From contig NZ_RXFS01000005.1 in NCBI RefSeq assembly GCF_003952185.1, forward strand, positions 62,001-126,000: a DNA stretch of 64,000 nt, in the 5' to 3' direction. Of the stretch, positions 56,583 through 64,000 are shown in pieces. The notes under the pieces are model-generated. The model was not told the DNA's origin, did no database searches, and saw nothing but the letters and a program-made list of their open reading frames with translations. Source of the stretch: Variovorax sp. 679 (GTDB lineage Bacteria > Pseudomonadota > Gammaproteobacteria > Burkholderiales > Burkholderiaceae_C). The stretch's first letter is position 1. Each line of letters opens with the position of its first letter. The translations under genes were made by a program, and so were the position numbers.

Positions 56583-58349
56583 TCATCGCTCGGTGCGCAC
56601 CGCCAGCGACACCGTGAAGATGCCCCACTCGTCCACCCGCTGGTCGATCTTGCGGAAGCCCGCTTCCTCCACCAGCTGGTCCATCTCATACTGGGTGCGG
56701 CGGCGCATCACCCAGGCTTCGCCCTGGCGGTGGCTGGTGAGGGCGCGCGCGATCATCTCCAGCTGCGGATGCCAGGGCTGGCCGGTGTAGACGAGGTAGC
56801 CCCGGTCTTCCACCGCGTCGCCCACGCCCGCGAGCGAGCGGCGAACCATCTCGTTGTCGGGGAACAGTTCGTACAGGCCCGACACCACGGCCAGCGTGGG
56901 CCGCGGCACCACGCTCGCGAGGCTCATGCGGTCGAAGGCGTCGGCCTGCACGAACTGAGCGACGTCTTCCAGGCCCTTCTCGGCGATGAGCGCGCGGCCG
57001 TCGCGCACGTTGATGTCGCTGTAGTCGCGCAGCAGGATCGAGCTGGCCTTGACCGGGCTCGCCAGCACCGCGTCGAGCACGTAGCGGCCGTGGCCGGCGG
57101 CGATATCCATCAGGCGCACCTCGCGGTGCATCTCGGCCAGCCGCTCCATCGCGATGCGCAGCAGTTCCTCGACGTGGATCTTGCGCTGGCGGATGCCACG
57201 CCAGCCGATCGACTCCAGGTAGGTCTTGTCGATGGAGCGGCCGATGAACGAGCTGCCCTGAGGATGGTTGCGGTAGACGTAGTCGAGCGTGCTGCCCGAG
57301 TCGAAGCCGGTGTCGTGGCCGAGCTTGATGCCCTCGGACATGGTGCCGCCCAGCTTCAGCCCGGCGCGCGTCATGGCCCAGTAGGCGCCGCGCGGAGACA
57401 GGGGCGAGAGCGGTTCGGCCAGCGCGCGCGACTCGTCGGCCGTGTCGCCGCTCAGGTGCGCCTCGCGGCGGTCCACCGGCACGGCGGGTTCGTCGAAGCG
57501 CTGGAGGATGAATTCGCGGATCTGCGCCACGGCCGGCGCGCGGTCTTTCTCACCCAGCGTGTCGTGGAAGAAGCCCGGCAGCTCGGTCTTGGTTTTGACC
57601 GCGCTGCCCAGCCGCTCGAAGAACTGGTGCTGCGGCTTGTGGTGCACCACCCAGTCGGCGCCCGAGATGAGAAGCTGTACCGGCAGCGTGATCGCGTTGG
57701 CGTCGGCTACCACGCGGTCGGCGGCCTCGTACAGGCCCAGCAGGATGTTGACCGCGATGGGCCGCGAGATCAGCGGATCGCTCTCGTAGCTGGCGATGCG
57801 CTCCGGGTCGTGCGTGAGGAACTTCGCCTTCACGTAGCTGTTGACGAAGAACAGGCCGCGCAGCTTGTGCATCAGCCCGAGCCCCGCGCGCGCGAAGGGC
57901 ACGTAGAGCTTGACCTTGAAGGCCGGCGAGGCGAGCGTGAGGCCGCGCACCTTGGGGGCGTAGTCGTGCGCCCAGGTGGCGATCAGCACCGCGCCCACGC
58001 TCTGCGCGACCACGTGGATGTCCTGCTCGGGCACGCCGTGGACGGCGCCGATGTGCTGCACGAAGGTCTGCACGTCGCGCACCGAGGTGCCGAAGCTGGG
58101 GCTGTAGCCGCGCTGGCCGGGCGAGCGGCCGTGGCCGCGGGCGTCCCAGGCGTAGAAGTCGAAATCGGGCAGGTCGAGTTCGTCGACGAGATGCGCCATG
58201 CGCGCGCCGTGCTCGTGGCCGCGGTGGAACAGCAGCACGGCGCCGCGCCGCGCGGCGCCCGTGGCGGGCCAGCGGCGGTAGAAAAGCGATTCGCCGTCGT
58301 GCGTCTGGAAATGGAGTTCTTCGGCGATGCGAGAAGTCGTGTTGGTCAT
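56583..58349 (-). CDS. Bifunctional alpha/beta hydrolase - SAM methyltransferase (YnbC-like)
   Basis: Fusion protein of 588 aa. Residues about 10-285 form a monoacylglycerol-lipase-like alpha/beta hydrolase (YRRWPATGAARRGAVLLFHR; AWDARGHGRSPGQRGYSPSF near 68; nucleophile Ser in VVAQSVGAVLIATW near 116, AxSxG instead of GxSxG; FHDTLGE near 260 with His). Residues about 330-588 are a class I methyltransferase (LMDIAAGHGRYVLDAVLASP near 415). The same two-domain layout and length occur in Escherichia coli YnbC. A lipid deacylation-methylation role is inferred from operon context. Overlaps the CDP-alcohol transferase gene by 4 bp. Confidence 0.88.
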   Translation of the reverse strand: MTNTTSRIAEELHFQTHDGESLFYRRWPATGAARRGAVLLFHRGHEHGARMAHLVDELDLPDFDFYAWDARGHGRSPGQRGYSPSFGTSVRDVQTFVQHIGAVHGVPEQDIHVVAQSVGAVLIATWAHDYAPKVRGLTLASPAFKVKLYVPFARAGLGLMHKLRGLFFVNSYVKAKFLTHDPERIASYESDPLISRPIAVNILLGLYEAADRVVADANAITLPVQLLISGADWVVHHKPQHQFFERLGSAVKTKTELPGFFHDTLGEKDRAPAVAQIREFILQRFDEPAVPVDRREAHLSGDTADESRALAEPLSPLSPRGAYWAMTRAGLKLGGTMSEGIKLGHDTGFDSGSTLDYVYRNHPQGSSFIGRSIDKTYLESIGWRGIRQRKIHVEELLRIAMERLAEMHREVRLMDIAAGHGRYVLDAVLASPVKASSILLRDYSDINVRDGRALIAEKGLEDVAQFVQADAFDRMSLASVVPRPTLAVVSGLYELFPDNEMVRRSLAGVGDAVEDRGYLVYTGQPWHPQLEMIARALTSHRQGEAWVMRRRTQYEMDQLVEEAGFRKIDQRVDEWGIFTVSLAVRTER

Positions 58350-58969
58350 TGAGTCCCTGTGGAATTTTCATCGGCCTCCGCCAGTGCGCGGCGGATGCGG
58401 TTGACGATGGTCCAGGCCACCAATGCCGCCAGCAGCGGCATCAGCCAGGCCGTCCAGCCCGGCAGCGGCAGGCCCAGCGCCACGTAGAGGCCGAGCGCGC
58501 CGAACACGAAGGCCCGGTCGCTCTTGCCCAGCGGGCCGTCGTAGCGGCGCGAGGCGCCCACGGTGGGCCCCAGCGCGCCGGCGAATTCGCTCAGCCCGGC
58601 CAGCACGATCACCGTGCCGACCCAGAAGCCGCTGAAGGGCAGCACCAGCGCGAAGGGCAGGTACAGCGCCGCGTCGGAGACCACGTCGGTCAGTTCGTTG
58701 AGGAAGGCGCCCAGCTTGCTCTGCTGGTTGTGCTCGCGCGCCAGCATGCCGTCGATGGCGTTGAAGGCCATGCGCAGGAACATCCACAGAGGGATGAGCC
58801 CGAAGGCGGCCAGCGAAGGCGCCGCGAAGAAGAGCCAGAGCCCGAGCACGACCGAAACCACGCATGCCGCCAGCGTGACCTGGTTGGCCGTGACGCCCAT
58901 CGCATGCAGGCGGACCACCAGCGGCCGCAGCAGGGCCTGGAAACGCGGCTTCAGTTCGTAGATCGACAC
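58346..58969 (-). CDS. CDP-alcohol phosphatidyltransferase (YnbA-like)
   Basis: Membrane enzyme of 207 aa with about six TM helices, transferring a phosphatidyl group from CDP-diacylglycerol to an alcohol. The family signature appears as [15 protein letters not shown] near residue 73 followed by [12 protein letters not shown]: the usual GX3D position is Asn, while the two later Asp residues remain. The acceptor alcohol is not known. First gene of the operon 58969 to 52489, corresponding to YnbA. Divergent from ruvB with an 88-bp gap that must hold both promoters. Confidence 0.9.
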   Translation of the reverse strand: MSIYELKPRFQALLRPLVVRLHAMGVTANQVTLAACVVSVVLGLWLFFAAPSLAAFGLIPLWMFLRMAFNAIDGMLAREHNQQSKLGAFLNELTDVVSDAALYLPFALVLPFSGFWVGTVIVLAGLSEFAGALGPTVGASRRYDGPLGKSDRAFVFGALGLYVALGLPLPGWTAWLMPLLAALVAWTIVNRIRRALAEADENSTGTQ

Positions 58970-59057
58970 GTGCTGGCTTCCCCTCGTTCGTTATATGGCC
59001 GAAGCATTCTGCCAGTGTGTGGCAGGCACTAAACTCATCGGCGCACACCCCCAGCCA

Positions 59058-60122
59058 ATGACCATCCAGACAGACGATTTCGCGCCCGCCCCCCAACGCG
59101 TGGTGTCCGCCGCTCCGGCCTCCCCCAACGAGGAGGCCATCGAACGGGCCCTGCGCCCCAAGCTGCTCGACGAGTACGTCGGCCAGGCCAAGGTGCGCGA
59201 GCAGCTCGAGATCTTCATCGGCGCCGCGCGCAAGCGGAAGGAAGCCCTCGACCACGTCCTGTTGTTCGGCCCGCCGGGCCTGGGCAAGACCACGCTGTCG
59301 CACATCGTCGCGGCCGAGCTGGGCGTCAACCTGCGCCAGACCTCCGGCCCCGTGCTCGAGAAGCCCAAGGACCTGGCGGCGCTGCTGACCAACCTGGAGC
59401 CCAACGACGTGCTCTTCATCGACGAGATCCACCGCCTGAGCCCGGTCGTCGAGGAAATCCTGTATCCGGCGCTGGAGGACTACCAGATCGACATCATGAT
59501 CGGCGAGGGCCCCGCGGCGCGCAGCATCAAGCTCGACCTGCAGCCCTTCACGCTGGTGGGCGCCACCACCCGCGCCGGCATGCTGACCAACCCGCTGCGC
59601 GACCGCTTCGGCATCGTCGCGCGGCTGGAGTTCTACACAGCGGAAGAACTCGCGCTGATCGTGCACCGCAGCGCCGGCCTGCTCAAGGTGGAGGCCGACG
59701 AGGCCGGCGGCTTCGAGATCGCCCGCCGCTCGCGCGGCACGCCCCGCATCGCCAACCGCCTGCTGCGCCGCGTGCGCGACTACGCCGACGTGAAGGGCAA
59801 CGGCCGCATCACGGAAGACATCGCGCACCGGGCGCTGGCCATGCTCGACGTCGATCCGCAGGGCTTCGACCTGATGGACCGCAAGCTGCTCGAGGCCGTC
59901 ATCCACCGCTTCGACGGCGGCCCGGTCGGCCTGGACAACGTGGCCGCCAGCATCGGCGAGGAGCGCGACACCATCGAGGACGTGATCGAGCCCTACCTCA
60001 TCCAGCAGGGCTACCTGCAGCGCACGCCGCGCGGGCGCATCGCCACGTTGGCCGCGTACCGCCATCTCGGCGTGGCCCCGCCTTCCGGCCGTGCCGACGG
60101 CCCCGATCTCTTTGGAGCCTGA
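59058..60122 (+). CDS. ruvB: Holliday junction branch migration ATPase RuvB
   Basis: AAA+ motor of 354 aa. [20 protein letters not shown] near residue 30, Walker [21 protein letters not shown] near 71, Walker [21 protein letters not shown] near 117, sensor 1 [20 protein letters not shown] near 172, arginine region [20 protein letters not shown] near 226, and C-terminal [21 protein letters not shown] 59058 gives the standard N-terminus. It is 16.8 kb from ruvA; the two usually sit together. Confidence 0.97.
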   Translation: MTIQTDDFAPAPQRVVSAAPASPNEEAIERALRPKLLDEYVGQAKVREQLEIFIGAARKRKEALDHVLLFGPPGLGKTTLSHIVAAELGVNLRQTSGPVLEKPKDLAALLTNLEPNDVLFIDEIHRLSPVVEEILYPALEDYQIDIMIGEGPAARSIKLDLQPFTLVGATTRAGMLTNPLRDRFGIVARLEFYTAEELALIVHRSAGLLKVEADEAGGFEIARRSRGTPRIANRLLRRVRDYADVKGNGRITEDIAHRALAMLDVDPQGFDLMDRKLLEAVIHRFDGGPVGLDNVAASIGEERDTIEDVIEPYLIQQGYLQRTPRGRIATLAAYRHLGVAPPSGRADGPDLFGA

Positions 60123-60128
60123 TTCCCG

Positions 60129-61088
60129 ATGCACACCCATGACCTGAGCGCCTGGCAGCACGACCACCATTTCGGCGCGGACACCTCTTCCGCGGAGCGC
60201 AGCACGCGCCTCGTGATGTGGATCACCTTCGCGATGATGGTCGTCGAGATCGGCGCCGGCTGGTGGTTCAACTCGATGGCGCTGCTGGCCGACGGCTGGC
60301 ACATGAGTTCGCACGCGCTGGCCATCGGCCTGAGCGCTTTTGCCTACGCGGCTGCGCGCCGCTATGCGCGCGACCCGCGCTTCGCCTTCGGTACCTGGAA
60401 GATCGAGGTGCTCGGCGGTTTCGCGAGCGCGCTGGCGCTGCTGGGCGTGGCGGCGCTGATGGTGTTCGGCTCGCTGGAGCGGCTGTGGTCGCCGGCGGCG
60501 ATCCACTATCCCGAAGCCATCACGGTGGCGGTGCTGGGGCTGGTGGTCAACCTCGTCTGCGCGCGGCTGCTGGGCGGGGCGCATCACCATCACGGGCATG
60601 ACCACGGACACGCGCACGACCATCACGATCACCACGACCATGGGCATGGCCACGACCTGAACCTGCGCTCGGCCTACCTGCACGTCGTGGCCGATGCCGC
60701 GACCTCGGTGCTCGCCATCGCGGCGCTGCTGGGCGGCTGGTTCTACGGCTGGGCCTGGCTCGACCCGGCGATGGGCATCGTCGGCGCGGTGCTGGTGGCG
60801 GTCTGGGCCAAGGGGCTGCTGAAGGAAACCGGCAAGGTGCTGCTCGACCGCGAGATGGACCACCCCGTCACCGAGGAAATCCGCGAAGGCGTCGAGACCA
60901 TGCTGGCCGACTCCGAAACCCGCGTGGCCGACCTGCACGTGTGGCGCGTGGGGCGCGATGCCTACGCCTGCGCGCTCACCGTGGTGACGCACTCGCCGAC
61001 GCTCACGGCCGACCAGGTGCGTGCCTGCTTCTCGATGCACGAGGAAATCCGCCACTCCACGGTGGAAATCCAGCGCTGCGTCGACTAG
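60129..61088 (+). CDS. dmeF: CDF-family Co/Ni (Zn) efflux transporter, DmeF-like
   Basis: Metal exporter of 319 aa, six TM helices. The subgroup motif LLADGWHMSSHALAIGLSAF near residue 51 (TM2 site DGxHM) and VVADAATSVLAI near 193 (TM5 HxxxD) identify the DmeF branch. A loop between TM4 and TM5 (about residues 155-180) is almost pure His/Asp/Gly and would gather metal ions; His and Asp also stud the N-terminus (MHTHDLSAWQHDHHF). It starts 6 bp after ruvB and its end overlaps the convergent gene by 4 bp. No DmeR repressor gene is adjacent. Confidence 0.88.
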   Translation: MHTHDLSAWQHDHHFGADTSSAERSTRLVMWITFAMMVVEIGAGWWFNSMALLADGWHMSSHALAIGLSAFAYAAARRYARDPRFAFGTWKIEVLGGFASALALLGVAALMVFGSLERLWSPAAIHYPEAITVAVLGLVVNLVCARLLGGAHHHHGHDHGHAHDHHDHHDHGHGHDLNLRSAYLHVVADAATSVLAIAALLGGWFYGWAWLDPAMGIVGAVLVAVWAKGLLKETGKVLLDREMDHPVTEEIREGVETMLADSETRVADLHVWRVGRDAYACALTVVTHSPTLTADQVRACFSMHEEIRHSTVEIQRCVD

Positions 61089-62842
61089 CTGCCGCCGGTT
61101 TTCCTTGAGGGCCGTGCGTGGCGCACGATCAGCATCTGCGCCGCGTAGTAGGTCGACAGCACCCACAGCGGCGCGAGCGGTAGCGGCGACACGAACTGGT
61201 TGGTGGCCAGCAGCGAATCGCTCAGCATGAAGAAACACGAGCCCACCGCCACCCAGGCGGCCGACGGGTCCGTGTCCCGCAGCACGGCGGCACGCCCGAT
61301 GGCCTGCGCCGCCATGCATGCGATCACCACCACATAGGCGCCGACCGGAATCCGCAATGCCGCCGGCAGGCCGCCCTGCCAGAGGAAGGCGTACATGCCG
61401 GCACCGATCAGCAGCGTCGCCACCAATGCCCCGCGGCGCGGAAACATGCCGACGCCGATGCGGAAGAGCGCGATGTAGGCCAGGTGTGCGAGCAGGAAGC
61501 ACACGAGGCCGGGAACGAACATCCGGTTCGGCCCCATCAGCAGCACGTCGCCCGCCAGCGAGGCCACCAGCCCGGCCAGCAGCAGGCCGTCGAAGCCGGT
61601 CACCGTGCCCGCCGCCATTGCACGGCGGGCCGCGAAGAAGATCGCGATCGACAGCGCCAGTGGCTTGAAGACGAAATGCAGCCAGCCGATGCCCAGCGCC
61701 GCGCTGGCCGTGGCCAAGGCCGCAGCCTCGACCAGCAGCACCTCGGTGACGGTCAGCCGCCCCTGCAGCGCGCCGCCGATGGCCCACAGCATGGCCGTCA
61801 GCGCGGCCAGCCACACGGCGGATTTCGCCAGCGGCATCTCGTCGGAGAACCACAGGAACACCACGGCGAACCCGATCAGCAGCACGAACTGCACGCCGGC
61901 GAACCATTGCACGCCGGGGCTCACCGCCGGCTCGTAGCGCGTCACCTTGGCGATGTCGAAGGCCGGCTTCGGAAAGCGCGCCGCCACGTCGGCCGGTCGC
62001 CAGCCCGGCGGCTTGAACCACACGCGCAGCTTGTCGGCCCAACTGCGTGCGTGCCATGAATCCTTCGCGAGCGCCGAGTACACCTCGGCGTTGGCCCACA
62101 GCGGGTCCCAGCTGCGCAGTTCGCCGCGCGTGCCGTAGACGCAGCGCTCGTCCTCCTCGCGGAAGGTGCCGAACATGCGGTCCCACACGATCAGGATGCC
62201 GCCGTAGTTGCGGTCCAGGTACCTGTCGTTCACCGCGTGGTGCACGCGGTGGTTCGAGGGCGAGCAGAACCAGCGGTCGAACCAGCCCAGCTTGCCCACC
62301 TGCTCGGTGTGCACCCAGAACTGGTAGAGCAGGTCGACGAGCGACACCACCGCGAACACCACCGGCGGCACGCCCGCCACTGCCATGGGCATGTAGAAGA
62401 TCCAGCCGAGCAGAGCGCCGCTAGAGGTCTGCCGCAGCGCCGTCGACAGGTTGTAGTGCTGGCTCTGGTGATGCACCACGTGCGCCGCCCACAACACGGC
62501 CGACTCGTGGCCCATGCGGTGCAGCCAGTAGTAGCAGAAGTCGTAGAACAGCAGCGCCAGCAGCCAGCCGTACCACGTCGTCCAGAACTCCTTTGCCGCC
62601 TCCTGCGGAAACAGCGCTACCGCCGAATACACGGCCGTGTAGATGCCGATGCGCAGCAGCCCGGTGAGCACCGCGCTGATCTGGCTCAGGATGCCCAGCC
62701 CGAGGCTGTTCACGGTGTCGGCGAGGCGGTAGGTGTCCTGCCCGGTGCCGCGGCGCGCGCGTGCGCGGCCGACCGCGAATTCGATCGCGATAAGAAGAAA
62801 GAAGACAGGGGTTGCGAGAACGATGATCTGGCCAGGGCGCAT
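61085..62842 (-). CDS. Sterol desaturase / alkylglycerol monooxygenase-like domain fused to YhhN (lysoplasmalogenase-like) domain
   Basis: Polytopic membrane protein of 585 aa. Residues about 1-290 form a fatty-acid-hydroxylase superfamily di-iron domain with the eight-His clusters LHRMGHE (His108, His112), HVVHHQSQH (121-129), His178 in FWVHTE, and NHRVHHAVN (198-205). Residues about 335-580 are a YhhN/TMEM86-type eight-TM domain with SLAGDVLLMGP and FVPGLVCFLLAHLAYIALF. In animals the separate counterparts AGMO (TMEM195) and TMEM86 both cleave ether lipids, so the fusion suggests an ether-lipid catabolic enzyme. That substrate is inference. Convergent with dmeF. Confidence 0.85.
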   Translation of the reverse strand: MRPGQIIVLATPVFFLLIAIEFAVGRARARRGTGQDTYRLADTVNSLGLGILSQISAVLTGLLRIGIYTAVYSAVALFPQEAAKEFWTTWYGWLLALLFYDFCYYWLHRMGHESAVLWAAHVVHHQSQHYNLSTALRQTSSGALLGWIFYMPMAVAGVPPVVFAVVSLVDLLYQFWVHTEQVGKLGWFDRWFCSPSNHRVHHAVNDRYLDRNYGGILIVWDRMFGTFREEDERCVYGTRGELRSWDPLWANAEVYSALAKDSWHARSWADKLRVWFKPPGWRPADVAARFPKPAFDIAKVTRYEPAVSPGVQWFAGVQFVLLIGFAVVFLWFSDEMPLAKSAVWLAALTAMLWAIGGALQGRLTVTEVLLVEAAALATASAALGIGWLHFVFKPLALSIAIFFAARRAMAAGTVTGFDGLLLAGLVASLAGDVLLMGPNRMFVPGLVCFLLAHLAYIALFRIGVGMFPRRGALVATLLIGAGMYAFLWQGGLPAALRIPVGAYVVVIACMAAQAIGRAAVLRDTDPSAAWVAVGSCFFMLSDSLLATNQFVSPLPLAPLWVLSTYYAAQMLIVRHARPSRKTGGS

Positions 62843-62936
62843 CGCGGGATTGTGGCGTTGTCGCGCGGCAACGCGTCACCGGGATGTCACGGGTGTGCCA
62901 TCGCGTGGTCATCGTGCGATGGGAACCTGCCCGTCC

Positions 62937-63806
62937 ATGCAACGCGACGACGCTTTCCTTCGCGCATGGCGCGACACCGCAACCCGGGCCCCCGACCCCG
63001 AGGACGAAGATCGCGCACGCCCACCCCTGCAATTCCGCACCCTCTGGATCTCCGACCTGCACCTGGGCACGCCCGGCTGCCAGGCCCGCGCGCTGCTCGA
63101 CTTCCTCAAGCACACCGAGTGCGAGACGCTGTTCCTGGTCGGCGACATCATCGACGGCTGGCAGCTCAAGCGCCACTGGTACTGGCCGCAGGCGCACAAC
63201 GACGTGATCCAGAAGCTGCTGCGCAAGGCGCGCAAGGGCACGCGCGTGATCTTCATCCCGGGCAACCACGACGAGTTCGCCCGCAAGTACCTCCACCACA
63301 ATTTCGGCGGCATCGACGTGGCCGAGGAATGGATCCACGAGACCGCCGACGGCCGCAAGCTCTGGATCATCCACGGCGACCTGTTCGACGGCGTGATCCA
63401 GTGCGCCAAGTGGCTCGCCTACGTGGGCGATTCGCTCTACGAATTCACGCTCAAGCTCAACCGCCACCTCAACTCGCTGCGCGCGCGCATGGGGCTGCCT
63501 TACTGGTCGCTGTCCAAGTACCTCAAGGGCAAGGTCAAGCGGGCCGTGAGCTACGTGGGCGACTTCGAGGCGGCCGTGGCCCGCGAGGCCCGCAACCGCG
63601 GCGCACAGGGCGTGGTCTGCGGGCACATCCACCACGCCGAGATGCGCGACATCGACGGCATCCTCTACTGCAACGATGGCGACTGGGTCGAGAGCCTGAC
63701 GGCGCTGGCCGAGCATGCCGACGGCCGGCTGGAAATCATCGACTGGGCGCAGCACATGCCCGTGCCGTCGAAGGCAACGCCGCAGCGCGAAGCGGTCGCC
63801 GCCTGA
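62937..63806 (+). CDS. LpxH-like UDP-2,3-diacylglucosamine diphosphatase family metallophosphoesterase
   Basis: Phosphoesterase of 289 aa. Metallophosphoesterase motifs in order: RTLWISDLHLGTPG near residue 34, LFLVGDIIDGWQLKRHW near 65, FIPGNHDEFARKY near 101, WIIHGDLFDGVI near 138, and VCGHIHHAEMRDIDG near 229. The spacing resembles LpxH, which removes UMP from UDP-diacylglucosamine in lipid A synthesis, but this longer variant is a paralogous subgroup in beta-proteobacteria. ATG 62937 is chosen; ATG 62919 is also in frame. Divergent from the fused desaturase gene with 94 bp between. Confidence 0.83.
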   Translation: MQRDDAFLRAWRDTATRAPDPEDEDRARPPLQFRTLWISDLHLGTPGCQARALLDFLKHTECETLFLVGDIIDGWQLKRHWYWPQAHNDVIQKLLRKARKGTRVIFIPGNHDEFARKYLHHNFGGIDVAEEWIHETADGRKLWIIHGDLFDGVIQCAKWLAYVGDSLYEFTLKLNRHLNSLRARMGLPYWSLSKYLKGKVKRAVSYVGDFEAAVAREARNRGAQGVVCGHIHHAEMRDIDGILYCNDGDWVESLTALAEHADGRLEIIDWAQHMPVPSKATPQREAVAA

Positions 63807-63827
63807 AGAAAAGAAGCGGGGCTGCGC

Positions 63828-64000
63828 TCAGCCCTTCCGGTCGCGGCTGTTCGCTTTCGTCGTGTGATCGAGCTGCTCGCGCCAGGCGTCGTAGTGCCTG
63901 AGCATGCTCTTGCCCAGCTCGTCCATCCACAGCCACCATGCCAGCGCGAGGTTCTCCGGACCGTCGGGTTCCGGTGAGTTCCGGGAAAGCGTGACGTCAG
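63828..64000 (-). CDS. C-terminal fragment of an unrecognised protein (cut by window edge)
   Basis: An open frame runs on the minus strand from the right edge to a TGA at 63828-63830, giving at least 56 residues. It ends with PENLALAWWLWMDELGKSML followed by RHYDAWREQLDHT and a basic tail. The Trp-rich amphipathic helix looks like real protein, and the codon use fits the neighbours. The family is not recognisable from this piece. Convergent with the LpxH-like gene. Confidence 0.5.
   Translation of the reverse strand, partial: DVTLSRNSPEPDGPENLALAWWLWMDELGKSMLRHYDAWREQLDHTTKANSRDRKG

Noticed and set aside
41713..60122. Block between ruvA and ruvB as a mobile island
   Set aside because: No integrase, transposase, tRNA end or direct repeats are visible and the base composition looks like the flanks, so only a non-mobile rearrangement is suggested.
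60580..60660. CAC/CAT-rich stretch as a CRISPR or tandem-repeat locus
   Set aside because: It encodes the His-rich loop of the metal exporter in frame; there are no spacers or regular repeat units.
58368..62186. A 1272-codon open frame on the minus strand opposite ruvB and dmeF
   Set aside because: It is antisense to two well-recognised genes and its product is low-complexity His/Arg/Gly sequence, the usual effect of high GC in the opposite frame. Only its ends coincide with pieces of real genes in other frames.

Overview
The window is high-GC, gene-dense chromosomal DNA from a betaproteobacterium, most likely Comamonadaceae close to Variovorax. Supporting signs are several orphan Bug/TctC-type solute-binding proteins, trimeric porins of the Burkholderiales type, a tandem double-length UvrA, an SAH riboswitch ahead of ahcY, the rplM-rpsI-erpA block, and tyrS divergent from an M23 peptidase-anmK pair. 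I see no rRNA, tRNA, CRISPR array, insertion sequence or prophage. Both window edges cut a gene.

Layout. 1-5.1 kb: 3' part of a tandem-duplicated UvrA. 5.1-11.8 kb: LysR regulator and a small catabolic cluster (Bug protein, M20 amidohydrolase, ornithine cyclodeaminase-like enzyme, acetylpolyamine amidohydrolase-like enzyme, second Bug protein). 11.8-15.2 kb: TetR/MFS divergent pair with a strong palindromic operator-promoter, then a porin. 15.2-21.2 kb: HAD phosphatase, three-gene ABC-2 exporter, SIMPL protein, prfC. 21.2-24.8 kb: minus-strand polyhydroxyalkanoate (PHA) cluster (phasin, alpha/beta hydrolase, short PhaE-like subunit, class III PhaC, GNAT). 24.9-29.6 kb: exported protein, then promoter, SAH riboswitch and terminator, then ahcY-tlyA-metF and rlpA. 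29.6-41.7 kb: housekeeping genes (rlmJ, rplM-rpsI, erpA, MFS, anmK, M23 peptidase, tyrS, OmpA/FecR pair, CDF transporter, dtd, ybeY, phoH). 41.7-60.1 kb: ruvA and ruvB, separated by about 17 kb that carries two accessory blocks. 60.1-64 kb: DmeF-type metal exporter, a fused sterol-desaturase/lysoplasmalogenase-like membrane protein, an LpxH-like phosphoesterase and a partial gene.

The two blocks between ruvA and ruvB are the most unusual part. The first (42.3-52.5 kb) is a seven-gene minus-strand operon: porin, NDP-forming acyl-CoA synthetase, Bug protein, two DUF1254/DUF1214 proteins, a metallo-beta-lactamase-fold alkylsulfatase-like protein with an altered metal motif, and a second Bug protein. 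It diverges from a Crp/Fnr-type regulator, and a perfect 11+4+11 bp palindrome lies between them. It looks like an uncharacterised uptake-and-degradation pathway. The second (52.5-59.0 kb) is a translationally coupled phospholipid operon. It matches the Escherichia coli ynbABCD set (CDP-alcohol phosphatidyltransferase, hydrolase-methyltransferase fusion, PAP2-dual-specificity phosphatase fusion, CdsA paralogue), with a PlsC acyltransferase, a small membrane protein and a YdeI-family protein added.

Together the genes suggest a metabolically versatile soil or plant-associated bacterium that stores PHA, takes up diverse organic acids and remodels its membrane lipids. Gene functions are inferred from motifs and family resemblance read by eye. 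Start codons are my choices and are flagged where uncertain.
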